Assembly (NCBI GenBank): GCA_013397075.1
Contig: VWZS01010872.1
Location: forward strand, 360,644 to 424,643
Source of the DNA: Rhabdornis inornatus
Lineage: Eukaryota; Chordata; Aves; Passeriformes; Rhabdornithidae
Direction: 5' to 3'
Length of the DNA: 64,000 nucleotides
Shown: positions 15,001 through 27,000 of the stretch, in pieces
Layout: the number at the start of each line of letters is the position of its first letter
How positions within the stretch are numbered: position 1 is the stretch's first letter
Program-made: the position numbers and the translations under genes
Notes under the pieces: generated by a model
Told to the model about the DNA's origin: nothing
Database searches by the model: none
Seen by the model: only the letters and a program-made list of their open reading frames with translations

Positions 15001-18000
15001 GAGGTAGAGAGTGAAACAACGCTGTCAGGAGCAGCATGGCCTGAGATGGCAGCCGGGAAAGTCAACTCACACCCAACTGTAATTAGTGCTGATACTGCAG
15101 TTGCAGTTGTTGTGTGCAAAAAGTTCATGGACAAGGTGGTGTATCTGTGAATTACTGCATTGTAGTGACCTTGGATTCCAGGAAGCAGTTCACAGCTGAT
15201 CCTATATCTGGCTGTATGAGATTTCTGATTAGAAGGAAAAACTCCCACAGTGCTTAAATATGGCAGTGAATTTCCTGTGTGTCCCCACACATGGCCTTGG
15301 AGCAGCTAATGCTGCTGCATATGTGTGAGAAATGAGCAGCTAAGTCTGGACAGAATCCACTGCTGTTGTACATGCACATAATTCCTCCTGAAGAAGCACA
15401 TGAATTATTGGGAAAACTTAATTTCCTTTTTAAGGAAATTAATTTTTAAGGAATTAGGAAAACCTAATTCCTTAATTAAACCTGGAAGTTAAAGTTGCAG
15501 CCAGCAATTGTTCTTAATCCACTTATGTTGCCGTTGCTACACATTAAAACACAGTAAATTTAGAATAGCACTGCTGAGTTAATTCACCCTCTAAATAAAG
15601 CACTTTGGATCCAGCAATATTAAATGTAGCCGAAGGATGCTGACTTACAGAAGTAAAGCTTCTGTGGCTTAGGGATGTAGGAGTAGTTTGTTATTTTATT
15701 GTTTCTTACCTAGATGCAACATAGCAACTTCCTAAATACCACAGTAACAACCTATCAAGAACTGAAATTCTTTTTGCAATGGGTTAATATGCAAGGAAAC
15801 AAAATCAAGGTGTCTCTCCCTCCCCAGAGTTCCTTGAGAGCAGAAGTGCACTTCTTTTTTTTTTGAGATTTGCTTCACCTTCTGCCATTCTCTGAGTGCT
15901 GCCCTGAGTTCCCAGTATCTGACATGATGATTCATTTTAAGTCATGTATCTGGCTTTAAAAACACCTATTTAAAGCAAATTCTGGCAGTTTTACACACCC
16001 CTCTTTCCTTAATTATTCTATTTAAAATTTTTCTCTATATTTTCTCTATGTTTTGTGAGAAACAGTTCCAGAGCAATTCTTGTAGAACAGTTGTATCTCA
16101 CAATTTTGCAAATTCATATATGGCCACAGCAAACCATGGAGCATCAATGGGAAGGGTTATATTTGTCACAAAGTGGTTAGTAAGGGGTGGAAATGTTCCT
16201 GGCACTAATTTGATGGGGAATGAGATGGCAGACGGATTGTTTCTGGCATGATGAAAAAGGGCAGTTCCTGTATCACCACAAAGCAACCATCTGGTGAGAT
16301 CTGCTGTGTCAGGAAGCCCTTGGTCAGCTGAACATGCAAGCATTTAGAGTGAAATAGCTGGTTCTTTTCTGTCCATATGCAAGGAGGCACTGCGTGTTTG
16401 GGGCATTCATCTCTGGAAGGGAGGATGGGAGGGCACAGGGGGCGGGGGCAGTTCCCTCAGTCCTCGCCCGCTATTGCAAGATATCTGTGCCTGGTCTGGT
16501 TACTGTTTGCAAATGTCCCATCACATCAAACACTGCGACTTAGCCCTGCTACTGACAACTCTCAGATGAGAGGCCAAAGCTGAAATCAGAGTAGACTTTG
16601 GATTTGGTTTTTTTTTTAAAGGTTGTGGGTGTGATGAAAGTGGCAAAGATACTGCCTTTGTTTCTATTATAAATGGAATGTCTGGCATGATTATAATTAT
16701 CTAGTTTATTTGAAATATAACTTGAAATTCCTTTTACTGTTTGATTAACAGCATTGCCATAATATCTTCCAAGTTTTCACTAAGCCCTGTGCTTTTTAAT
16801 GTGACATTCCCAGGAAACAGGAGGCATCATCTGTCAGAAGACAGGAAACATGAAATGATTAAATGCATTTTATTGTTTTCTGTGAAACTGTGCCCAGTTT
16901 CTCCCTCTTAATGTGGGCAGATGGAATTTTCAAGAGTTTTTGTTGTTATACTGAAAAGATTCAAGACTAATTTTTACATATAATATTTGTGTATGCATAA
17001 AAATCTTACACATACCCCCCAAGTTTACTTAGCTTTAGATGACAAATAATTATTTCTTTCTTAGATGAAATATCAAGTTAGAAAAAATAGCTTGATTTGC
17101 TTTGTGAAAACAAGTACCAACATGAGCTTCAGTTTACCCACACAGTCTTGAAAATGAGAAGGCTTGAAGCTCTTGGTGGCTTGAGGTCATGTTCTGTGGG
17201 TCCCACCAAGCCTCTGGCAGGCTCACACTGCAGTGATTTACCAGCGGGAAAATGACTGAAATAGCCAGGCAGAAACTGTGGAGAGGAAGTGTCTTGCAAG
17301 TGGGAATGAAAGGAAACATCTACACGTTGCTTGGCAATGGAATCTGTTTTGTTAGTCTGCTGGGGAAAAGCAAACTGTGACTTCATATAGACAGAATTTC
17401 CTGGGGAAGAGAATTCTGACCTAAAATAAAAGGATTCAGTTTCATTATTCAGAGTATATGTATAAAGGTTACTGTGTCAGATAACAAATGACCATTTAGG
17501 CTGGGATTCATTACAAATTACGATCATTCCCATCTATGCAAGTCAGCTTATTTCCAGTTTCTGGATGTTGCCATGTTCTAGAAATATCAATGTTGCTGCT
17601 GATCACAGAAGGATGTTGGAATATGGGTGACAGAGCCTTGTATGATACATGGTTTGGATAGTAGTTTAAATTAGCCTTTGCAACTATAAGGCATAAGGCC
17701 ACAGAAAGCATGTTTTTATCTGAAAACACAGAGATTACAGTCAAATAGGTGGTGATATTTAACCATGAACTGTCAGGATACAGCATAGCTGTGTCCAGAA
17801 AGCTGAAATGGATTAAAAAACAGAAAGACCACGCTTCAGAGTATAGCGAAGAAATGTGCTCCTTTGCCAGTGTGTGCAACAGCAAAAAATGTATGAAATC
17901 TAATTGATTAATCACCTTGATTTAAATTTTATTTTTCAAAATATCTTGCTTGATGTGCCAGTTTGATTAAATACATTAATTGCTTGTGGTCTGCAGTGTT

Positions 18001-21000
18001 TCCTGAGTGGAAAATGCCTTCCTATTCATTGTGCCATCCAGCTGTTTGATCCTGAGGTGCCAATGGCATCAAACCTGTGTGTGTGCTTATCCCTTGTGTG
18101 ATTGATTTGCAGGTGATGACACAATGACAGGAGATGGTGGGGAGTACCTTAGGCCAGAAGACCTCCGGGAGCTGGGAGATGACTCTTTGCCAAGCAGCCA
18201 GTTCTTAGATGGAATGAACTACCTGAGGTACAGCTTGGAAGGAGGGCGCTCGGACAGGTATTTGCCCAGATAAATCACTTTTCTGCTTTTTCTGTAAGTA
18301 TGTGAAATCCCCTGGCAGGGTCTCTGTGCTTGCAGTGTGCTGGTCAGCGTTTGTTTACTCGGTGTGTCAGCGTGGCAGTCACTGCTTTGCAGGAGGAAGG
18401 TGTGGTCACTCTCATCTCCTGCTGCCGCGAGTCAGGGAATGGGTGAACAGGGGCTTTGAGCATCAGGTGAGCTGACTTTTTGGAGTGGTTTGCTGGCTCA
18501 AGGCATCAGGAGAGGAGCAATGGACTTGGTCATTCTTCACTGGGCTGGCAGTGAGTGTATTGTCTGCAAGCACATCCACTCATTCTGGTTCCTCATGGTC
18601 TAATTAGCAGGAAGAAGAGTTGTCCTTCTACTGACACAACCATAATAATAATAGAATAGAAACATTAGTGTGTTCAGTCCAGACAATGTACTGATTTGCT
18701 TATACCTAACAAGTTGAACTTTAGTCTAGATGTCTTTGTGGAATAATAATGCCTGCAGCTTCGATTAAAATTTTTTTTTGGGAGGGTCATTATAGTCTGC
18801 AAAAAATATGGAGCTCCCTTCTCAAAAGGAAAGCCTTCATTAGTGAGCATAAGGGTAGGCTCAAGCTGGCAGATTAACCCCCAGTGTTCTAGTTCAGAAT
18901 AGCCACCCAGGCATTCCTGAGTGTAATCAGCATTGTCTCCAGATTTACTGCCTTTAGAAGTGGGGTACACTAAAGGGAATAAAAGAAAAAAAGTTGGAAT
19001 CTTGGCAAAGGAATTTTGAAGCTACCTCCTTTTCCAGTCTTGGTCGTTATTCTGGCAGCATTTCTGAAGCTCAGTGGAACCAGTCGGATCTGATCTGTTA
19101 ACTTGAGTAGGCTGGGAATTGCTTCTGGAACAAAAGATGTCAGGAAACAGTTTGGTTTGCCTCACAGCATGTGTAAATCCCGTCATTCAGGTCCTGCAAG
19201 CCTGGAGTCTCTGGTTTTTAGACAGTGAGTCCACTGAAAACAAAGTGGCTGTGTGGCTTTTTAGCTCTCAGAGGAAGTTTATGAACTACATCAGAATGCC
19301 TAAAATCAAAACCTTTTTTTCTTTCAATGGGAACAAAGTTTGGGACTTTTTTAGGTTTTAGGATGTTGTATAGAAATGATTGTGCAGGCAAGTGTTATGA
19401 CGGTTTAAGTTAAGCTCAAGCTTTTAATATTTTGGGTTTTAAATCTTGTCAGTGGATTTCAGTAGATTGTCGCTGACATGTCACTGATAGGGTTTATTTT
19501 GTATTGTATGAAAATTATCTCAAATTCTGTATCAGGCAAAATTATACTGAAATGCAGCAAAATTCTAAAGGGGGAAATAATGAAAGGGGGACATCTTTTT
19601 AACTCCATGGTCTCATTTTCTGTCACCTTCAGGTTACTGATTTTAAGAATTTTCACAGACTGCTTCAGTTGTTTTGCATTTCCTTTTAATGTGATTTTCA
19701 TTGCATTATAATGACTTTGGCTTTTCAGGAAATTCAGTAAAGCGAGATAGTATTAGTAGTCTAGACTCATGTAATCTTACGCATTAAACAATTTGATTTA
19801 CAAACATGTATTTTTCATTTGTAACCATCTTCCCTATTTATTTTATTTTTCTCTCCCCATCATTTTTCTTTTCCATATGCTTTCATTAGCATCATGCCCA
19901 GGTAGGTATTACATAGCATGAACACCTGTTGTCTCTATCTCCTCCTATGGCACCTGTCTCTGTTCATCCACTTTGGAGGCCTGCTGTATGCAGAAGTTGA
20001 ATCAGAGAACCGAAGGAATGATCCTGCTGTTGAGAAACATTTTCAAGGTTCATTTATGCAGCTTTCAGTGACCCCAGGGTGTTTTCTCAGCTTCTGAAAG
20101 AACATATGTAAATGTCCACTTACACGTAGACAAGAGAGATGCTCAATGGGATTAGAACGTGTTAGGTCTCTGTCTAGGCTGGGAAGTGGGTGTGCACTGC
20201 TAGTCTCTCAGTCAAACAGATTAGAAACTTGGCATGGAGATGCTGGTCCTACTTTCTGGATACCACCAGGGCCCTATTCAGGGCTTGGAGGTGGATGATA
20301 GATGCCTGTGCACACAGGCAAGATGCACTCTTAGGTTCAGGAGCTTTGCAGCATTCCCGGCTTCCACGGTTCTGTCTCTGGGGCTGAGTGCTATTGGTCC
20401 CACAACCCTTCGGACTTCAGATTTATCAACCACATTTGAGAAGAATCTGCATTTAGGTGTTGGTCTTGTGTCTGATTTAGGTAGAATTCCTGAATACTTA
20501 TGACAATAAAAAACACTAAATCCTGTGTTCAGTCCATAAGGGGACTGTCATTTCAATCAGTACCTTTATTCCTAAGTCTGAGCAGCACAGACTTTTAAAC
20601 TAATGTTTTGCTCTCCACCGAGCTGATCCAATGCACAGATGGGGCAGTGCCATCTGAGCACTACTTTTGAAATTGAGTGTAGCAGGGAATTTTTATATAT
20701 GATATATATAACTATATATACTATACTATAGTATATAACTATACTATAACTACCTGCAGACCTCAGTCATGAGTGCCTGTCTGCAGATAAAGCACATCTC
20801 CTTGATGTATTTATTAGAGATTATGTACAACTACTACATGGTGAATAGCACTGGGCTACTCGTAGTGGTGGTAGTAGCAGTGAGGATGGACAGAATCACC
20901 ATAGGGATAACCAGCCAAATGCAGTTCAGACTTCCCTTCATTTGGTATCTATCCAGGACGTGGTGTTAGCTGAATAGCAGAACCTACAGCTTGGATGGTG

Positions 21001-24000
21001 ACTCTCTCATGAGCATTGCATGGCTCAGCAAAATGCTTCTAGAAGTGTCAAACATGGAAATGAACACAGGATAATGCTGGCAAATGGGGTCTGCTACTGA
21101 GGCTTGTTCCTCACCCAAAGAAAAACCATTCGTTTTTGGTTTGCTTTTTTCTCAAGGCTTTCTGAAGGCTGACAGTTCTGTAACGCCTGTCTTTGCTTCC
21201 AGTTTTGTACAATCCACCTGGGGTGCTGAGCAGGCCATTGGTATAAGCTAATGATCAACAGCATTGGTTATTCTTCAATGTCATATATTTCTAATTAAGA
21301 TAACCATTTGCTTCTATAAATGGATCAAAAAATACAGAGTGAATGTAACTATTGTTAAAAAAGGATGTCATCTGAATCAGGTGGTATTTGATATGCACTT
21401 AAAGCATTTGAAACTCATGTCTGTGATGAACCCATGACTTTTATTGCTAACTGCTGAAAATGAATTATCTCTTAAAACTCTGTACATCTGGATAAATGGC
21501 CTATTGTTCTGATCCGCCATGTTAGTCATTATGAGCGCTACTCATGAACGTGTAAGCCAGGAACACAAAACTGCTTCCTTCAGTTAGAGGTGCGATATTC
21601 CTCAAGGTCTACATCAACATCAGAGTACATGCACAACATCTGAAGGTGGATGATCTGGTTTTGAAAATCACTGTTGTCATACTGCAGCTCATGAATATTA
21701 AAAGGACAAAGCTCATGCTATTTGGTAGCAGAAACCCCATTTACTTCAGTATGTCCTTCTGTGGTGTCTTATTTGTGTTTGTTTTTTGGGTTTTTTTTTG
21801 CTTTTTATTGGTGGATACTGCAGCTACATTCTGAGCCAGGGCTTGGAAGCAGCTTATTTACTGCCTCGCACCTCTCATTGCTACAGCAACCAGTGCTCTG
21901 TCGAGCTGTGTGTACTTACAGCGAGATCAGTGCTCACACTGGGGCTGCCTGCCTGCAGATGCTGTTGGGGTTCAGAGGAAGATTCTGTTTTACACAGGAG
22001 CTTGTGGCTGGCCACACTTCACCTTGCTGTGTGTACCTTCCAGGGGATGATGTCAGGCTTACTGATTTACAGTTTAAGGGGAGAGAGTAGATCCTAACAA
22101 AGCTTCAGAAAGAGTCATTCTAGCTTTTCTTCAGGTGGTAGCATCCTGGTTTTCTGTAGTGGTTTGCCTGTGCGATGCAGCAGAGAAATTCTCCAAAGAG
22201 CCTTAACAGAAATGAATGCTCTTTGTTATAAGGAAACCTTCATGCCACAAAGCCAAATCTAAAGTGTTTGTGAGGAAAATATATGCTGTCATCTAGATTA
22301 ATCTCGAGATTCTGCATTTGGAAGCAGATAGGTCAGTGCAAAGGCTTTGTGGCCCATGGTCAGACGGGTGGCACAACACAGGCATGTAAATCTGTGTTTC
22401 CCCTGACTGTGCTCTGCTGCCCCTGGAAGCTGCATGGTGTTGCTAATAGCACGCTTTTCTCATTCTCCCGCTCGATCTGTCATGACACCTTTGCAACATC
22501 CTGTGTGCTGCTGATGCATTGCTCTGGCATCCTACCAACCTCCCAGCCTGCGGTCCTTCAGTTCCGACAGGTCCCACACGCTGAGCCACGCCTCCTACCT
22601 GCGCGACAGCGCCATGATCGACGACACCGTGGTCATCCCCAGCCAGCAGGTGAGCAAACCTCTCAAAGCCCCTTCTGGGCTGCTGAGATCAGGAAACAGG
22701 GAAAGGTTGCACTGCAAATGGTTCTGGCGAGACTGTGTGGTGTATGTTGCTTGGTTCATTTGAGTACAAATCTCTCTATTTTCCAGGCATATTTAATGGC
22801 ATACTGAGCTGTGCAGTATTGAACTCTATTCCAAAATAAATGGATAAGCTGTGTGAATATAGCACAGGGACTGTGTTCCTAATATTCTCCATTTTAACTG
22901 ATGTTTGAATGTTGCTAATAGACATCGTGCTACACATTCGGGGGATGTAATGAGCTCATAGCTGTTGTCCTAAAAGATGCTGCCTTGAAACATGCTTGTA
23001 GTTAAAAAAAAAAAAAAAAAAGATGTTTAGGAAATGCCTTCTTAGTTAAATCACAGCAGTCGTTTCACTGAGACCACTAACATAAGATTACTTTAGGGAA
23101 ATATAAAATGCTACTATAAGAGTTTCTAGTATCGTAATGCTGTTAGTACTCCTTTGTTGTAAAAGAAAATGTTTAAGTGCTTTAGGCACTACTATGTGAA
23201 ATACATCTTATTTTTTTGTTCATTAATTGATTTCATTGTAGTAAAATGGGGTTGTTTTGCTTCCCAAGGTAACAACTCTGGCCAAAGAAGCTGAAAGGAA
23301 TTCGTATCGTTTGAGCTTGGGCCCTGAAATCTTGGACAATGTAGCTCTTTCTTCCAGCCCTATTCATTCAGGGTGAGTGTATCAATTAGCATTACACTAC
23401 AAAGTGAGAAACAGAGTACCTGCAGTGACATGAGCTTCAACTAATGCTTAACTAGGAGCTGTATTTTATTTCATTGCCTCCTGGAGCTGCCAATAAATTG
23501 TTATGATCTTTTAAGCTATGACAACCAAGCAAGCCTGAGTACCAAGACTATTCACTGAAACCACTGCAAGTCACTGAGCCCTCAGTCAAGTTCAAGGGGA
23601 ATGAACATGATAAATGACATATACACACAGGCATTTGTGTGTATTTTATGGAGAAATAAATACAATGCCTTTCAGAGTTAATAATGATTGACACCAAGTG
23701 CTTAATCACTCCGGATGGTCAGTACTTACCATGCTGGTGGAGTAGTTTAGGTGAGCACCAGCTCCAGTGTTTGCCTTCTAGATTACATAAATAGACAAGC
23801 AACCTAAACATCATATGCTTTGCACATATTTGACCACTCTCTTCATGTAAAACTGACTCTTTGTAAGCATTTGTATTAGGCAAACTCACTGTCTGGCATA
23901 AGGCAGGTCAAAGTGCAGGGCCAGCCAGGATCATATTTACTCATGTGACATAGATGATAGTATTGTTTGTTAGCTGATTGTAGGATAGTTGATTGTGACC

Positions 24001-27000
24001 AGCGCTGTTTGGATTTGCTTCTCATGAGCTCCAAAACTAACAAATGAAATGAAAATTCTTAATATGTAAAGTATGTATCTGTTTATGTATATATTCTGGT
24101 ATGAAAGCTTTAAAATTGCTTTGGTGCTTTATTCTAACCCTAGAGAGTTTACAGATTTTTTCCAAAGGATGTATGAATCTGCCTTTTCCAAAAGGTAGGT
24201 CTTTCCTGTGAGTGCAGAGGATGAACTAAATATTTTCTAGAAGAGCGGCATTTATTTCTTGGATGTGCAATTATTTTGTTGGGTTTTTTTGTAAATATGA
24301 GTGATATTCCCATCTTTTGGGATGGCCAGGATGCTAGTGGTAGGATAAAATATCTGATTTTAATAGGAGCAACACTGTCTGCAGCCTTATATGAAATAGT
24401 GGATTTTAACATGACACAAACTATGTTCTTCTTTCTATATATACACACTGACCTGACACTAAATACTGTAATAAAGAAGTCTTTAGAAACAATTCCTCAG
24501 CCTTTGAAAAAGACTGTACAACACTCCATTTTTATCTTGTTTAGATTGGTCTGAGTCATTACGTTATCATAAACTATTGGGATGCATCTGTTTTCTTAGA
24601 AAAGTACATTGACTACTAGAGCTTTGCTTGTAAGACCTTATTTTAAAAATGAAACGGTTGTAGAAGTTCGTGATGGTTGCACTTGCTCTGCTGGAACAAC
24701 AAATGTATTTGTGATTCGTAGCCCTGTCATCAGCCACACTCCTCTCCACATGCAGACACACTGTTAGTGGGCTCTTATGAAGCAGCAGCACTGCTGGCAT
24801 TTAGGGCATGCAGAGAAGTAGTAGTTACCTATCACGAAAGGAAAGTCTTAGACTTCTCAAAGAAATCCTAGATAAACATTGTCAGTGGTCCCGTGCAATG
24901 GGCGTGGTCTTGGTTTTTCCCAAGACACTGAAAATTTATTGAATTCAGATGGTGTTTTTGAGAAATAACACATCAGCAAAGTATTGGATGGTAATTTATT
25001 TGTCACAGATGTAGTAAGTTTGTATTCTGTACAATCTGAGGAGAGAAATGGCACTTGTCTCCCTGCACCACTCCAGTGGTGAGCCCCAAATTGCTGTAGG
25101 GCTCTTACTGATCTCCCATTGCAGGGAAGTGTTCCTGTGGATCACAGTGTAACACCCCCAGGCAAAAGGATAAATTCATAGAGAGCTATTCTCTCAATGT
25201 GGAACTTCACATATATTTCAGCCTTTGCATAACTAACCAAATCTTCTTACATGTCTGAAATTTCAGAAGGGAAAATGTTTTAACCATCCATTTAAATATT
25301 AAATATAACTGTTCCTTCAATATGTTGATAATTTCATCAGGAAGGAAGAAAAAGTAAGGTCTTTGGTCAGAGTCTGTGGCAACCATTTTGAAACCCCAAA
25401 AATATTTCTCTCCTAAGAGGTAATGCTCTTGTGGGGACTCAAAATCTTAACATAAAGGTTTCCTGGTCATTTTACACAGCTGACGGTTTCCAGATAGTTT
25501 CCTGCTTTGTCTGAAGAAAAAAATATGAATTCCTGCACTTAGACTCCCTTTCAAGCAAATCAGATTTTCTTCTTCTCGTAAAATCACTTGGTCTTACATA
25601 GTGAGCAAAAGTTAACGATCTCTGACTATACCAAAAAGTTTGGGCCTGAATATCCAATAGGATGAAGTTTTATGACTTTGATGCTGATATTAGGGGATAT
25701 TATTTATAATTTCCTGCTGGAATGTGAGAGACAGAACTACTGCCTACATGAATGCAAATATGTTTCACAGTTTTAGTCTCATACCACACAATATCCTATT
25801 GTGGAAGAACATGTGTATTTTTATTAGGTTGGAAGGCAAAAAGAATCACTCAGCTGAAAGATTTGCAGCATTTAGACATTGCTTGGCAGTACCATATTTT
25901 TATCTCCCATAAGAATATGCATGAATGGTAAAGATAAGGGTGACTGTAAGATTTTTAAAGTACTAATGATGTGCAAAACTGTGTTGTTCTCTTAGCTCGG
26001 TTCTGGTGATACAGTGAAATTAGTTGTATAGATTGTATTTCTAAGATTTTTCCTGACAGCTGTGTAGAGGCACAGTAGATAAGAGAGCAAATCTGACGTG
26101 TTGTCAGGATCATGGCACTGTGAGAAAGGAGCTTTGGGTCCCTGCTTTGATATTAACTTGGTATTGTGTTCTAGAGCAAATATGCAGCAGCTCTGCAGGT
26201 TTTCCAACTCTGATTCACAGTAAAACTCCTGTTTGAGGAAAGATTCTGATTTCTTGTATATAATTTGCTGAAGAAGTTCCTGTTTGACTAATGAGTGGGT
26301 CAGAGTGTGTCACTACGTGTATCTTGGAAATAAATTACACAGTTGGGATATTATTAGTGAGTTTATCTTGCTGGAAGTCATTATTTCCATCAATGAAAAG
26401 AGGGATTGGGCAGCTCGTACTGTGACAAATAATGTGAATTATCATTCTTAGCTGCATGTCTGCAAAAAAGGAGGCTGGATCCTTGCTAACAAGGTAAACA
26501 AAATATATTTCCAGTGTTGTATTTTGAATCCATAATGTATTTTTCCCGATGTGAGACTGATTTCCTGGAAATCGTTATGGAAACAGGACCTGGCAGCGAC
26601 CAGCTGATAGTCATTTCTTAAATCTGGAAGTCTAAATGATTGCAAATTATGCTGCAGCTTTATGGCCTTTGTTCAGAAAGTTACAACGAGGGAAAACAGT
26701 GAGTGTGTTTTATTAATAGCAAAGCATGTCTATGGAAGAAAATGGCAATGGAGATCCATATAATGAAAAGGGACATTGGAAAACTAATTGTCCATGTGAC
26801 ACTAAGTCATTACTGAGAGCCTAAACAGGTCAAAATGAGAGTTTGAAATTTGTTGTTTTGTAGAACAAAAGGAGGACAAGAAACATGTTGAAATGGAATG
26901 GAGGACAGTGTATTGATAGAGGATTTTAAGAAAAGAAAAACATGATTTATTGTGCTATCAGGAATGCTGGCTGGAATTAATATAGGTTCTTTACTCTGTG

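Larger units (their letters stand above)
11289..18112 (+). other. ANK2: ANK2 intron, 6.8 kb, with candidate cassette
   Basis: Large GT-AG intron. It holds a candidate 81-nt cassette exon (12668-12748), an AT-rich tract (13251-13309), a purine-rich stretch about 14340-14660, and a double hairpin (15418-15475). I saw no other gene. Open frames such as 13647-13964 and 17511-17915 look like chance. Confidence 0.85.
18258..22546 (+). other. ANK2: ANK2 intron, 4.3 kb, containing a microexon
   Basis: GT-AG intron that includes the 12-nt microexon at 19890-19901 and an AT dinucleotide-like tract at 20691-20751. Open frames here (20190-20503, 21646-22097) overlap no recognised domain and are taken as chance. 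Confidence 0.87.

Noticed and set aside
22283..22807. 174-codon + strand open frame
   Set aside because: It overlaps the real exon 22547-22649 in a different frame; no recognisable product.
23004..23021. Poly-A run as the tail of a retroposed gene copy
   Set aside because: No coding or SINE-like sequence precedes it and no flanking direct repeat was seen.
24154..24195. AG-bounded segment ending AAAAG/GTAGGT as a cassette exon
   Set aside because: In the required phase 2 it meets TGA within the segment.
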